Source: Dyella lipolytica (GTDB lineage: Bacteria; Pseudomonadota; Gammaproteobacteria; Xanthomonadales; Rhodanobacteraceae). From it: a stretch of DNA of 64,000 nt. The stretch is from positions 924,625 to 988,624 of the forward strand of contig NZ_BSNQ01000003.1 in NCBI RefSeq assembly GCF_030160075.1, given 5' to 3'. The number at the start of each line of letters is the position of its first letter. Within the stretch, counting starts at the first letter, position 1. Below the pieces are notes generated by a model. The model saw only the letters and a program-made list of their open reading frames with translations. It was not told the DNA's origin and did no database searches. Position numbers and translations under genes: made by a program. Of the stretch, positions 52,081 through 59,514 are shown in pieces.

Positions 52081-52881
52081 ATGAAAACCAGGCAAAGAAT
52101 CTCGTGGCGTTCGCTTGTCGCCACGTCCCTTATCTGTCTATCGAGCGTATCCCTGACTATGAACAGTTCGTCCGCAGAGGCAGCTTCCGCAGCACCATCG
52201 CAGGTGAAGAATGTCATTCTTGTGCACGGCGCATGGGCGGACGGTTCAAGTTGGTCGAAGGTCATTCCTCTACTCAACGCAAAAGGCATGAACGTTGTTG
52301 CCGTACAACTTCCGCTCACGTCTCTGGCTGACGACGCCGCGACCGTCAAACGGGCTATCGCCCTCGAGGATGGTCCGGTCCTTTTGGTTGGACACTCCTA
52401 TGGTGGGGCTGTCATAACGGAAGCCGGCAACGATCCCAAAGTAAGGGGTTTGGTTTATGTCGCCGCATTTGCTCCAGACGATGGTCAGTCTGCAGGCTCC
52501 TTGGGAGCGACCATGGCTCCCCCTCCGTTGGCCGCCGAGGTTAAGCCGGATAGGGAAGGGTTCCTCAAGCTCACCAAGGCGGGCATCTACGAGAGTTTTG
52601 CCCAAGACTTGAGTGCGCCCGAGAAGGCGATCTTGTATGCCGCACAAGCACCCACCAGTGCAAAGTCACTGGGTGGCAACGTAACCAGCGCGGCGTGGCA
52701 CAGCAAACCTTCTTGGTACATCGTTGCTTCCGAGGATCGGGCGATTCAACCGGATCTTGAAAAAAGCATGGCAAACAAGATCCATGCAACCACGTCGACC
52801 ATTCCTTCCAGCCACGTTCCAATGCTTTCGCATCCCGACGTAGTGGCCGATGTGATTGAGCAAGCCGCTGGCTTGAAGTAA
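52081..52881 (+). CDS. Secreted small alpha/beta hydrolase (second of three paralogues)
   Basis: 266 residues from the ATG with GGAG nine bases upstream. Sec signal to about residue 36 (NSSSAEAASA). Motifs: NVILVHGAWADGSSW, nucleophile elbow VGHSYGG with Ser, ASEDRAIQP acid region and PSSHVPMLSHP with the His. It closely resembles the proteins at 27846 and 58701. Located periplasmically; substrate unknown, perhaps an ester or lactone. Downstream of an AraC regulator. Confidence 0.88.
   Translation: MKTRQRISWRSLVATSLICLSSVSLTMNSSSAEAASAAPSQVKNVILVHGAWADGSSWSKVIPLLNAKGMNVVAVQLPLTSLADDAATVKRAIALEDGPVLLVGHSYGGAVITEAGNDPKVRGLVYVAAFAPDDGQSAGSLGATMAPPPLAAEVKPDREGFLKLTKAGIYESFAQDLSAPEKAILYAAQAPTSAKSLGGNVTSAAWHSKPSWYIVASEDRAIQPDLEKSMANKIHATTSTIPSSHVPMLSHPDVVADVIEQAAGLK
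52553..52560 (+). other. KOPS-like octamer (GGGAAGGG), the closest left of dif
   Basis: Exact GGGNAGGG match on the + strand, about 0.5 kb from dif and pointing to it. Confidence 0.5.
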
Positions 52882-52953
52882 ACCTTGACCTGATTGCGCG
52901 AGTTGTCTGACCACGCCAGCGTAGCCAACACGCGCCGAGCTCCTTTCTACAAT

Positions 52954-52984
52954 GCAACCCGGGACCCGGAGGTTTCCGGGTTGC
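52954..52984 (+). terminator. Hairpin downstream of the hydrolase gene
   Basis: Perfect 9-bp stem GCAACCCGG / CCGGGTTGC with a 13-nt loop, 73 bp after the stop. No T-tract. Probable transcript end before the dif region. Confidence 0.5.
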
Positions 52985-53052
52985 GGTCTGAGAGGATGAC
53001 CCAACGGTCCGGTGGCAAGAAGCGTTGCGTTAGGTACTATGGCTATTACGTA

Positions 53053-53080
53053 ATTGCGCATAATGTATATTATGTCAAAT
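53053..53080 (+). other. dif: dif site, XerC/XerD chromosome dimer resolution
   Basis: 28-bp sequence with XerC arm ATTGCGCATAA, spacer TGTATA and XerD arm TTATGTCAAAT. It differs from the E. coli dif (from memory) at only a few bases, in the outer XerC arm and one base of the XerD arm; the central part and spacer are identical. It lies in a gene-free stretch of about 370 bp (52882-53249). KOPS-like octamers change strand here. This marks the terminus region of the chromosome. I see no second dif copy nearby, so no clear sign of an integrated Xer-using element. Confidence 0.9.
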
Positions 53081-53249
53081 TTGATTCGTAGCCTGAAATC
53101 GGCTGGCATGCGGCTTGCTGCCTGGATCTTCCGAACACATGGCGCTGTGCTGTGCCCAGGAAACGCGAGCGCCTGAACTGGATCTACCCTGCACTCGCAG
53201 AACACACAACGTTGAATCTAAATCGCGACGCACGGACCAACTAGCTAGG

Positions 53250-53618
53250 CTACCGCGTGCCGGAAACGACTGAGGGCTGACTCTTGGCACTGTTTACAAG
53301 GCCAGTGATTGCGCCGCGTATAGTTTCCACCGACGGCACGCTGGTGAGCATTTTTATTTCGCCTACTTGCGCCTCATACTCATTCAATAAATCAAGCAAA
53401 GCCAACACCATGTGCTTATAGGCCTGCGGTGCTAGGGAAACGGCTGCCTGCTCTTCGTTAACGGCTATACCGTTTTCGTCGTTAACAGTTCGAACGAATA
53501 CCAAGCCAAAGTCCGTAGCGGTGACTTTGAAGTTGACGGCATTTGCATAGAGTTCGCAAAAGCTAATCGAACGCTTGACCGGGGCACGTTGCAAGTTCGC
53601 TGGTGCGTCAGACATCAC
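53250..53618 (-). CDS. DUF3467-like small protein
   Basis: 122 residues, soluble. The central part (ELYANAVNFKVTATDFGLVFVRTVN, then VSLAPQAYKHMVLALLDLLNEYEAQVGEI) matches, from memory, the DUF3467 pattern of YAN..... T..DF.L.F followed by a S..  A...  L...L..YE..FG.I helix. Function of that family is unknown. It overlaps the upstream gene by 11 bp, so the three genes 53250-54381 form one unit. Codon use is AT-richer than in flanking genes. It is the first gene beyond dif. Confidence 0.7.
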   Translation of the reverse strand: MMSDAPANLQRAPVKRSISFCELYANAVNFKVTATDFGLVFVRTVNDENGIAVNEEQAAVSLAPQAYKHMVLALLDLLNEYEAQVGEIKMLTSVPSVETIRGAITGLVNSAKSQPSVVSGTR

Positions 53619-53916
53619 TTAGGACCTCAATCGATGTGTTAGCAATGACCGTATAGGGAACGTCAGTTGACGAAGTTGTCGTCATCGGCGCGGACGGGGA
53701 CTGAACTGTTACAACATTTATCACTGGAGATGAACTCGAAAGACTAATTGACAGTGCGTCTTTAATGGGAATAACGACTGACGTGTCACGCTCAGGCGCC
53801 GATGCGTGCTTCTGCTGGAGCTTTTTATATCGGAGAAACAAAAGTCTCGCCAACATAGCAATCACTGTTGAGAGCAGTGTTAGGAACTCAGCGACAATGA
53901 GAAGGTTACTATTCAT
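53608..53916 (-). CDS. Small single-pass membrane protein of unknown function
   Basis: 102 residues. One membrane segment at about 5-30 (LLIVAEFLTLLSTVIAMLARLLFL) followed by basic residues, then a Ser/Thr/Val-rich tail, probably with the tail in the cytoplasm by the positive-inside rule. No family recognised. Overlaps the DUF3467-like gene by 11 bp and follows the next membrane-protein gene by 6 bp. Confidence 0.6.
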   Translation of the reverse strand: MNSNLLIVAEFLTLLSTVIAMLARLLFLRYKKLQQKHASAPERDTSVVIPIKDALSISLSSSSPVINVVTVQSPSAPMTTTSSTDVPYTVIANTSIEVLSDV

Positions 53917-53922
53917 GACGTT

Positions 53923-54381
53923 TTAGGCTTCGGAATACCTGAACCAAATATGCTGAGACCACAGAGTCCAACCGGCGGCGACGACGTAGCACGCCACACC
54001 CAACCAATTAGACAGCACTGCTTTCGATTCTCCGACTGACACTTCATGGGCAAGCCGGTCCTGCGTATATACGCAAAGCGCTACAAAGATAATTACAATC
54101 GCAAGCAACGTTACGGCTGTAGTATCTCGACGATTGATCATGCCATCACACAGTACAGCAGTTATCAAAAAGATGGACGATAGCGCTATATCTCCATTGG
54201 AAACAAAGGCCAAAGTACACGGCCAAAATGTCGATTCAGAGAACATGAAGGTGACGAAAATAGGTAAGCCAATTGGTAGAAAGATTACAAGCGCAAAGGT
54301 GATGGCCAACCTAACGAGAGAACCGGGATAGGGTCCATCCGTGGAGGGATATGAATACTCACGGCGGCGTCCAGATTCCAT
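53923..54381 (-). CDS. Membrane protein of unknown function
   Basis: 152 residues with four hydrophobic segments at about 22-48, 56-80, 87-106 and 125-145. No conserved motif recognised. First gene of a compact three-gene unit on the minus strand with lower GC than the surroundings. The unit has no flanking repeat or integrase that I can see. Confidence 0.6.
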   Translation of the reverse strand: MESGRRREYSYPSTDGPYPGSLVRLAITFALVIFLPIGLPIFVTFMFSESTFWPCTLAFVSNGDIALSSIFLITAVLCDGMINRRDTTAVTLLAIVIIFVALCVYTQDRLAHEVSVGESKAVLSNWLGVACYVVAAGWTLWSQHIWFRYSEA

Positions 54382-54396
54382 TTGTGCAACAGCCCC

Positions 54397-54404
54397 CCCT
54401 ACCC
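54397..54404 (-). other. KOPS-like octamer on the minus strand, right of dif
   Basis: CCCTACCC on the + strand, so GGGTAGGG read toward dif from the right. About 1.3 kb from dif. Confidence 0.5.
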
Positions 54405-54492
54405 GACTTACCTTTTAATGTGGCACAACACAGCTAGCCCTGCCAACGCGGAATTTAAGCTGCGATTCGATGCTGGTAGTATGGCACTGAAA

Positions 54493-55809
54493 TCAGAAAG
54501 TAACGGTCGCAACCAGCCCGCCACCCTCGCGATTGGCCAGCGCGAGGTTTCCTCCGATCGCACGTGTAAGTTGTGCGGCGATGGCCAATCCAAGGCCTGC
54601 GCCACCGGTATCGCGGTTGCGCGATGCTTCCAGGCGATAGAAAGGCTGAAGGACTTGCTCCAGAGATTCTTCGGGAATGCCCGGGCCACGATCCGACACG
54701 GCAATGCACAATGCGCCTTGCTCCGTTCTCCATGCGCCGACTTCGGCGCCGCCGCCATATTTGATCGCGTTGTCGATCAGGTTGCCCAACACGCGACGCA
54801 ATGCTTGCTGACGAACTATGGCGGTGCCGTTGATGGAGCCGGATAGCGTTACCGGTCGACCGATGTCCTGGTAGTCGAATACGAGGCTTTCGAAGAAGGC
54901 CTCCACGTTGATACGCACGGGGGTTTCCGCACCGCCATGCGCACTGCGGGCGTAGGCGACGCCTTCCCGCACCAGATGCTCCATCTCGCGTAAGTCTTTC
55001 AGGATTTTGGTGCGTTCTTCGCCCTCTTCCAGATTCTCGGCGCGAAGCCGCATGCGCGTGATCGGTGTCTGCAGGTCGTGCGAGATCGACGCCAGGATAT
55101 GCAGCCGCTCCTTGAGATGGCGCGCAACGCGCTCTTGCATCGTGTTGAAGGCCGCGGCGGCCTGAGCCACTTCGGTGGGACCGTTTTCGCTCATACGCGG
55201 TCCGTCGGCGGTCGGCGTCATCGATTCGGCGGCTTGCGCCAGCTGCGTCAACGGCCGTGTCGCCAGGCGCACGGCTAACCATGTGCATGCGAGCAGCAGC
55301 AGCAGTTGTAGCGTCAAAACGACGGGAAGCCACGACGCCACCGGCGCCATATGCGGCGTGATTTCCAGCGTGAGGGGCGAGCCGTCATGCAAGGTGAAAT
55401 GCACCTGGTAGCGCTCCGGTTTTACCGAAACGGCGTCGGCGTGCACGTGGTAATCGGCTCCCACTTGTTTGGCGATACTGCGAGTCAGCTGGCGCGAACG
55501 TTCGGAAATCAGCGGCATGCCAGGCTGTCCTGCATCAAGTACGAAGCGGTAATTGTCGCGTTGCAGACGGCCGAGCCAGTCAGGACGTTCCTGCGCAGGC
55601 AGGCGATCCAGTATGGCGACCGAGGTACCTACCTCGTTTTCGACGGTATTGAGCATCACCGATACGGCGCTTTCGTAGCGCTCGTAGGACTGCAGCGCCA
55701 TGGAAAGACCCTGCGCCAACAGCAAACCGGCGAGGATGATCAAATAAAGGCGCGAGGCCATGCTGCGCGGCAGCCAGCGCTTCGGCGCCGTCGATGCGAT
55801 GCGGTTCAT
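54493..55809 (-). CDS. OmpR-partner sensor histidine kinase
   Basis: 438 residues from the ATG that overlaps the response regulator stop (ATGA). Membrane helix at about 17-40, periplasmic loop to about 155, second helix at about 160-180, HAMP at about 180-235, HisKA with phosphoacceptor in LASISHDLQTPITRMRL near 245, then HATPase motifs LGNLIDNAIKYGG, DRGPGIP and GGAGLGLAIA. Last gene of the operon thioredoxin-regulator-kinase. A longer upstream frame is just an overlap with the regulator gene. Confidence 0.94.
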   Translation of the reverse strand: MNRIASTAPKRWLPRSMASRLYLIILAGLLLAQGLSMALQSYERYESAVSVMLNTVENEVGTSVAILDRLPAQERPDWLGRLQRDNYRFVLDAGQPGMPLISERSRQLTRSIAKQVGADYHVHADAVSVKPERYQVHFTLHDGSPLTLEITPHMAPVASWLPVVLTLQLLLLLACTWLAVRLATRPLTQLAQAAESMTPTADGPRMSENGPTEVAQAAAAFNTMQERVARHLKERLHILASISHDLQTPITRMRLRAENLEEGEERTKILKDLREMEHLVREGVAYARSAHGGAETPVRINVEAFFESLVFDYQDIGRPVTLSGSINGTAIVRQQALRRVLGNLIDNAIKYGGGAEVGAWRTEQGALCIAVSDRGPGIPEESLEQVLQPFYRLEASRNRDTGGAGLGLAIAAQLTRAIGGNLALANREGGGLVATVTF

Positions 55810-56555
55810 GTGTCGTTCCCGTGCACCGTCACCGGCATGCTGAATACATAACCTTCGCTGCGCACAGTCTTGATGTACGTCTGCTCTTTCGCTTTGTCGT
55901 CGAGGCGCGTTCGCAAGCGACTCACCAGCAGGTCGATGGAGCGGTCGAAGAGTTCCGCATCCCTGCCCTGCGTAAGGTTGAGCAGCTGGTCTCGCGACAG
56001 CACGCGCTGCGGATGATCCAGGAACACGCGCAGCAATCGGAATTCGGCACCGCTCAGCGCAACGACGGTGCCGTCTTCGTCGATCAAATGACGCGCGGTG
56101 GTATCCAGACGCCAACGGCCGAAAGACAGGGTGTCGACCGTCTCTGTGATGCGAAGGTTCGGCGGCAGCATGCGCGTGCGCCGGATCACCGCCTTGATGC
56201 GCGCCAACAGTTCCCGTGGCGAGAACGGTTTGGCCACGTAGTCGTCCGCGCCCATCTCCAGGCCGATGATGCGATCGGTTTCGTCGTCGCGCGCAGTGAG
56301 CAGGAGGATGGGCACAGCTCGATGCTTGCCGCTGCGTAGCGTACGGCACAGCACCAGGCCGTCGTCGCCCGGCATCATGATGTCGAGCACGATCAGGTCG
56401 AACGCCGAGGTGTCCAGCTGCGCGAACATGTCGCGCCCGTCGACGGCCGCGCTCGCGCGCAGGCCGTTCTTGCGTAGATAGTCCACGACACCGGTGCGAA
56501 TGTCGTGATCGTCATCGACGACGAGGATGTGGTCGATGTGATCCATGTTGTTCAT
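55806..56555 (-). CDS. OmpR/PhoB-family response regulator
   Basis: 249 residues. Receiver domain at about 8-120 with VVDDDHDIR, phosphoacceptor in LIVLDIMMPGDDGL and KPFSPRELLARI. Winged helix at about 145-235 (LSGAEFRLLRVFLDHPQRVLSRDQLLNLT, VSRLRTRLDDKAKEQTYIKTVRSEGYVF). Starts 26 bp after the thioredoxin gene, hence same operon. Probably binds the GTATC-type repeats at 57226-57270, controlling both directions, and possibly the hydrolase promoter at 7028. Confidence 0.94.
   Translation of the reverse strand: MNNMDHIDHILVVDDDHDIRTGVVDYLRKNGLRASAAVDGRDMFAQLDTSAFDLIVLDIMMPGDDGLVLCRTLRSGKHRAVPILLLTARDDETDRIIGLEMGADDYVAKPFSPRELLARIKAVIRRTRMLPPNLRITETVDTLSFGRWRLDTTARHLIDEDGTVVALSGAEFRLLRVFLDHPQRVLSRDQLLNLTQGRDAELFDRSIDLLVSRLRTRLDDKAKEQTYIKTVRSEGYVFSMPVTVHGNDT
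55961..55968 (-). other. KOPS-like octamer on the minus strand, right of dif
   Basis: CCCTGCCC on the + strand (GGGCAGGG toward dif). Confidence 0.45.
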
Positions 56556-56581
56556 CCAAGTGATGGGGTTGCGGTGACGTC

Positions 56582-57121
56582 TTACGGCGCTTTGCCAAGC
56601 AACTGCCGCACACGCTGTTCGGTCTCGACATAGTTTCCCTCACCTATGTGGCTGTACACCACGCGACCGTTCTGATCGATGAGATAGAGCGCCGGCCAGA
56701 AGCGGTTGCCGTAGGCGTTCCAGATGCGCGATTCATTATCCACCGCAACCGGCCAGGTGATCCCGAACTGGCGGATGGCCGATTGGAGTGCGGCCGGATC
56801 GCGTTCTTCGTCGTACTCGGGCGTGTGCACACCTACGACCACCAAGCCGTCTTTGGCGTACTTGTCGTACAACTCTTTGGTATGCGGCAGCACGTGGATG
56901 CAGTTGATGCATTCGCGCGTCCAGAATTCGACCAGTACGACCTTGCCGCGAAGTGCGGCCATCGTCAGGGGCTGGGAGTTGTACCAGCGGTCCGCGCCGG
57001 TGAATTCCGGTGCCTGGGAGACCGCTTCCTGGGCACTGGCCGTGGTCCACGCGCTGGGCCAATAGGCCAGCAGCGCCGAACCCAGGGCGGCCGCGGCAAT
57101 GGCGATACGCAGAAAATTCAT
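56582..57121 (-). CDS. Exported TlpA/thioredoxin-like protein
   Basis: 179 residues from the ATG with GAGGAAAG upstream. Sec signal or membrane anchor at about 1-30. Thioredoxin-like domain with active site FWTRECINC (Cys71, Cys74), the GVHTPEYDEERDP insert and LYLIDQNGRVVYSHIGEGNYVETE. It is the free-standing counterpart of the thioredoxin domain in the DipZ-like protein at 25949. It probably keeps periplasmic thiols, such as those in bufferins, in the right redox state; that role is inferred from position. First gene of the operon with the two-component genes. Confidence 0.88.
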   Translation of the reverse strand: MNFLRIAIAAAALGSALLAYWPSAWTTASAQEAVSQAPEFTGADRWYNSQPLTMAALRGKVVLVEFWTRECINCIHVLPHTKELYDKYAKDGLVVVGVHTPEYDEERDPAALQSAIRQFGITWPVAVDNESRIWNAYGNRFWPALYLIDQNGRVVYSHIGEGNYVETEQRVRQLLGKAP

Positions 57122-57165
57122 GAGTCTTTCCTCGCAATAGGGGATGGCGACGCCTGTGCGCGTTG

Positions 57166-57173
57166 CCCTGCCC
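57166..57173 (-). other. KOPS-like octamer on the minus strand, right of dif
   Basis: CCCTGCCC on the + strand (GGGCAGGG toward dif), in the divergent region. Confidence 0.45.
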
Positions 57174-57225
57174 GCTATTTGAGCGGTCTGAGTTATCTCG
57201 AACGTGTCCGCTTTACCGGCTTTTT

Positions 57226-57356
57226 GTATCCGTTTGTACAAAGGCGGCGGGTTTTGTATCGGAACGTATCCGGCGCCGCTCGCTACACATTCCGATGCTT
57301 TTTGACGCTCCGCGCGACACATCCGGGATACGCCACGACGGTTTCCTATGCACACC
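57226..57356 (+). promoter_or_regulatory. Divergent promoter with four GTATC-type boxes on a 10-bp grid
   Basis: GTATC (57226), GTACA (57236), GTATC (57256) and GTATC (57266) start at 10, 20 and 10 bp intervals, all on one helix face, in front of ohr. From 57252 the region aligns over about 105 bp with 7028-7132, including CCTATGCA at the same 93-bp distance. Tandem boxes suggest binding of the adjacent OmpR-type regulator. Confidence 0.65.
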
Positions 57357-57418
57357 GGCCGACTGCACGCCACCGCTTCGGGGCGAACGGCCTTTCAACC
57401 CACTCAGGAAATCCGACC

Positions 57419-57835
57419 ATGTCTAACAACACCGTTCTCTATACCGCCCAGACCCTCACAACCGGTGGCCGCGATGGCCAGTCGCGCAGCAGCGACAACC
57501 GCCTGGACATCAGGCTGTCCCTGCCCGGCTCCAACGGCACCGGCACCAATCCGGAGCAGCTGTTCGCCGCCGGCTGGTCTGCCTGCTTCATTGGTGCGAT
57601 GGGTCGCGCCGCGCAGGAACTGGGCATCCATCTTCCCGCCGACGCTTCGGTGGCCGCCGAAGTGGATCTGAACAACGCGCCCGAAGAAGGCTTCTCCATT
57701 TCGGCCCGCCTGCAGGTGAGCCTGCCGGGACTCGACCTCGCCGTCGCCCAGTCCATCGCCGATCGCGCGCACCAGATCTGCCCGTACTCGAAGGCGACGC
57801 GCGGAAACATCAACGCCGTCATCACCGCCGTGTGA
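57419..57835 (+). CDS. ohr: Organic hydroperoxide resistance protein (Ohr)
   Basis: 138 residues from the ATG at the start of the OsmC/Ohr fold; a longer frame upstream only reads through the divergent region. Redox-active Cys56 (GWSACFIGAM) and Cys121 (HQICPYSKATRGN), as in Ohr. It reduces organic hydroperoxides with dihydrolipoamide or other thiols. First gene of ohr-bufA1-bufD-hydrolase-bufA2-bufB-bufC by direction and spacing. Control appears to be by the GTATC boxes; no OhrR gene is nearby. Confidence 0.93.
   Translation: MSNNTVLYTAQTLTTGGRDGQSRSSDNRLDIRLSLPGSNGTGTNPEQLFAAGWSACFIGAMGRAAQELGIHLPADASVAAEVDLNNAPEEGFSISARLQVSLPGLDLAVAQSIADRAHQICPYSKATRGNINAVITAV
57519..57526 (-). other. KOPS-like octamer on the minus strand, right of dif
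   Basis: CCCTGCCC on the + strand (GGGCAGGG toward dif), inside ohr. Confidence 0.4.
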
Positions 57836-57880
57836 GCGGCGCCCACATCTGATCTCACTCACTCATTCACGGAGACACTC

Positions 57881-58162
57881 ATGAAAAGCACCTACGCAAC
57901 TCTGGCCGCCACGCTGGCTTTCTCACTAGCAACGCTGGCGACCAGCGCGCATGCCACATCCAGCTCGGCGAAGCCGGCGATGGAGAAATGCTACGGCGTG
58001 GCAGGCGCCGGCAAGAACGATTGCGCCGCCGGCCCGGGCACGACCTGCGCGGGTACCGCCAAGGCCGACTACCAGGGCAACGCCTGGATTCTGGTCCCCA
58101 AGGGCACCTGCACCACGATCAAGACGCCGAAGGGTTACGGCTCGCTCCAGGCCAAGTCATGA
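57881..58162 (+). CDS. bufA1: Bufferin precursor peptide, BufA1 type (DUF2282)
   Basis: 93 residues. Sec signal to about residue 25 (SAHATSS), then four cysteines (37, 48, 56, 77) in [17 protein letters not shown] and [24 protein letters not shown]. This is the BufA1/DUF2282 pattern, the copper-binding RiPP precursor whose inner cysteines are oxidised by the MNIO. GGAG lies 6 bp before the ATG; 45 bp after ohr. Its stop overlaps the bufD start (ATGA). Confidence 0.92.
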   Translation: MKSTYATLAATLAFSLATLATSAHATSSSAKPAMEKCYGVAGAGKNDCAAGPGTTCAGTAKADYQGNAWILVPKGTCTTIKTPKGYGSLQAKS

Positions 58163-58647
58163 GCTCGCGCAGCATCGAAATCGCCTCGACAAAGTTCGCG
58201 GCGAGCGAACCTCGCGATAGCGCGCCGACAACGTGGCTGTCGCGCATCGTACCCGACAACTTGCTGCTGCTTGTCGCGCGCCTCGGCATCGCCGCTGTGT
58301 TCTTCCAGTCGGGACGCACGAAAGTCGAAGGTTTCCTGACCATCAAGTCATCCACCTATGACTTGTTCGCCAACGAATACGCGCTGCCGTTGATTCCGTC
58401 GGATTGGGCCGCGCGCATGGCGACCGGCGCGGAACATCTGTTCCCCGTGTTGCTGGTGCTGGGCCTGTTCACGCGGGCTTCCGCGTTCGCGCTGCTCGGC
58501 ATGACCACGGTGATCGAGGTGTTCGTGTACCCCGATGCGTGGCCCACGCATTTGAGCTGGGCTGGCCTGTTGCTACCTCTCGTCGCTCGCGGCGGCGGCA
58601 CGTGGTCGCTCGATGCCCTGCGTCGCGGTTGGTCACTGTCGCGCTGA
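58159..58647 (+). CDS. bufD: BufD, DoxX-family membrane protein
   Basis: 162 residues with about four membrane helices, DoxX features [23 protein letters not shown] and [20 protein letters not shown], and the [19 protein letters not shown] end. In bufferin loci the DoxX protein is the usual fourth component (BufD). Start overlaps bufA1 stop by 4 bp, which confirms coupling. Its partner enzymes bufB and bufC follow further down, after a hydrolase and bufA2. Confidence 0.9.
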   Translation: MSSRSIEIASTKFAASEPRDSAPTTWLSRIVPDNLLLLVARLGIAAVFFQSGRTKVEGFLTIKSSTYDLFANEYALPLIPSDWAARMATGAEHLFPVLLVLGLFTRASAFALLGMTTVIEVFVYPDAWPTHLSWAGLLLPLVARGGGTWSLDALRRGWSLSR

Positions 58648-58700
58648 TCGCCGCGCAAAACATCCGTTCTTTCATAGCAATTCCCCCAAGGAAAAACCCC

Positions 58701-59465
58701 ATGCGTAAATCGTTGAGTTTGATAGCTCTCATGTTGGCGGCGGCCAGCCCCGCCTTCGCCGCCGACACCACGCCTCCCGCACCGGCCGGCGTCAAGAACA
58801 TCGTGATCGTTCCCGGTGCTTTCGTGGATGGCTCGGGCTGGCACGTCGTGCACGACATCCTGATCCACAAGGGCTACACCGTGAGCGTGGTGCAGCCGCA
58901 CATCGAATCGCTGCCCAATGACGCCGACGCAGTGTTTCGGCAGCTTCGCAAGCAAGACGGTCCGACCTTGCTGGTCGGCAGCGATTACGGCGGCGCCGTG
59001 ATCAGCGAGGCCGGCAACCGCGACAAGGTCAAGGGCCTGGTTTATGTCGCTGCCGTGGCGCCGAGCGTGGGCGAAAGCGTGCTGCAGCTCGTCGAATCCA
59101 TGCCCGAGCCCAGCAACGATCTGCAGACGTCTTTCGACGGTTACATCACGGTCGATCAGAAAAAGTTCGGCGCGGATCTCGGCGGCGATCTCACTGTGAA
59201 CCGCACCAACTTCATGGCGATCTCGCAGGTGCCGGGAACCGTCGCCGCGCTGCGCCATGCCGCCGGCGTCGCGGCATGGCGCAACAAGCCCAGCTGGGCG
59301 GTCGTCGCCACCGAAGACCATTTCTACAGCCCCGATCTGCAGCGCTCGATGTACCAGCGTGCCGGTTCCAAGATCACCGAGATCAAGGGCAGCCATTTCG
59401 TTTTCATGTCGCAGCCGGAACAGGTTGCGCAAGTCATCGAAGACGCGGCGCAAAGCCTGAAATAA
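58701..59465 (+). CDS. Secreted alpha/beta hydrolase-fold protein with altered catalytic motifs
   Basis: 254 residues; AAGGAA before the ATG. Sec signal to about residue 21 (AASPAFAADT). It resembles the hydrolases at 27846 and 52081 but differs at key places: the oxyanion HG is PG (IVIVPGAFVDGSGW) and the nucleophile elbow GHSYG is GSDYG, so Ser is replaced by Asp. The C-terminal His (KGSHFVFMSQP) remains. Activity may be altered or lost. Sits between bufD and bufA2, an unusual place in a bufferin operon. Confidence 0.88.
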   Translation: MRKSLSLIALMLAAASPAFAADTTPPAPAGVKNIVIVPGAFVDGSGWHVVHDILIHKGYTVSVVQPHIESLPNDADAVFRQLRKQDGPTLLVGSDYGGAVISEAGNRDKVKGLVYVAAVAPSVGESVLQLVESMPEPSNDLQTSFDGYITVDQKKFGADLGGDLTVNRTNFMAISQVPGTVAALRHAAGVAAWRNKPSWAVVATEDHFYSPDLQRSMYQRAGSKITEIKGSHFVFMSQPEQVAQVIEDAAQSLK

Positions 59466-59514
59466 AGCCGCATTGATTCACTGTCAACCACATACCCAAC
59501 CCTAGGAAAACATC

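Noticed and set aside
53081-54492. A second dif copy that would mark an integrated Xer-using phage or element
   Set aside because: I read both strands of this stretch and saw no sequence with the two arms and the spacer.
54493-56349. A 618-residue version of the sensor kinase
   Set aside because: The extra 180 residues overlap the response regulator in another frame and look like noise; the ATGA overlap at 55806-55809 gives the true start.
56648-57418. N-terminal extension of Ohr by 257 codons
   Set aside because: It reads through the antisense strand of the thioredoxin gene and the promoter; the Ohr fold starts at 57419.
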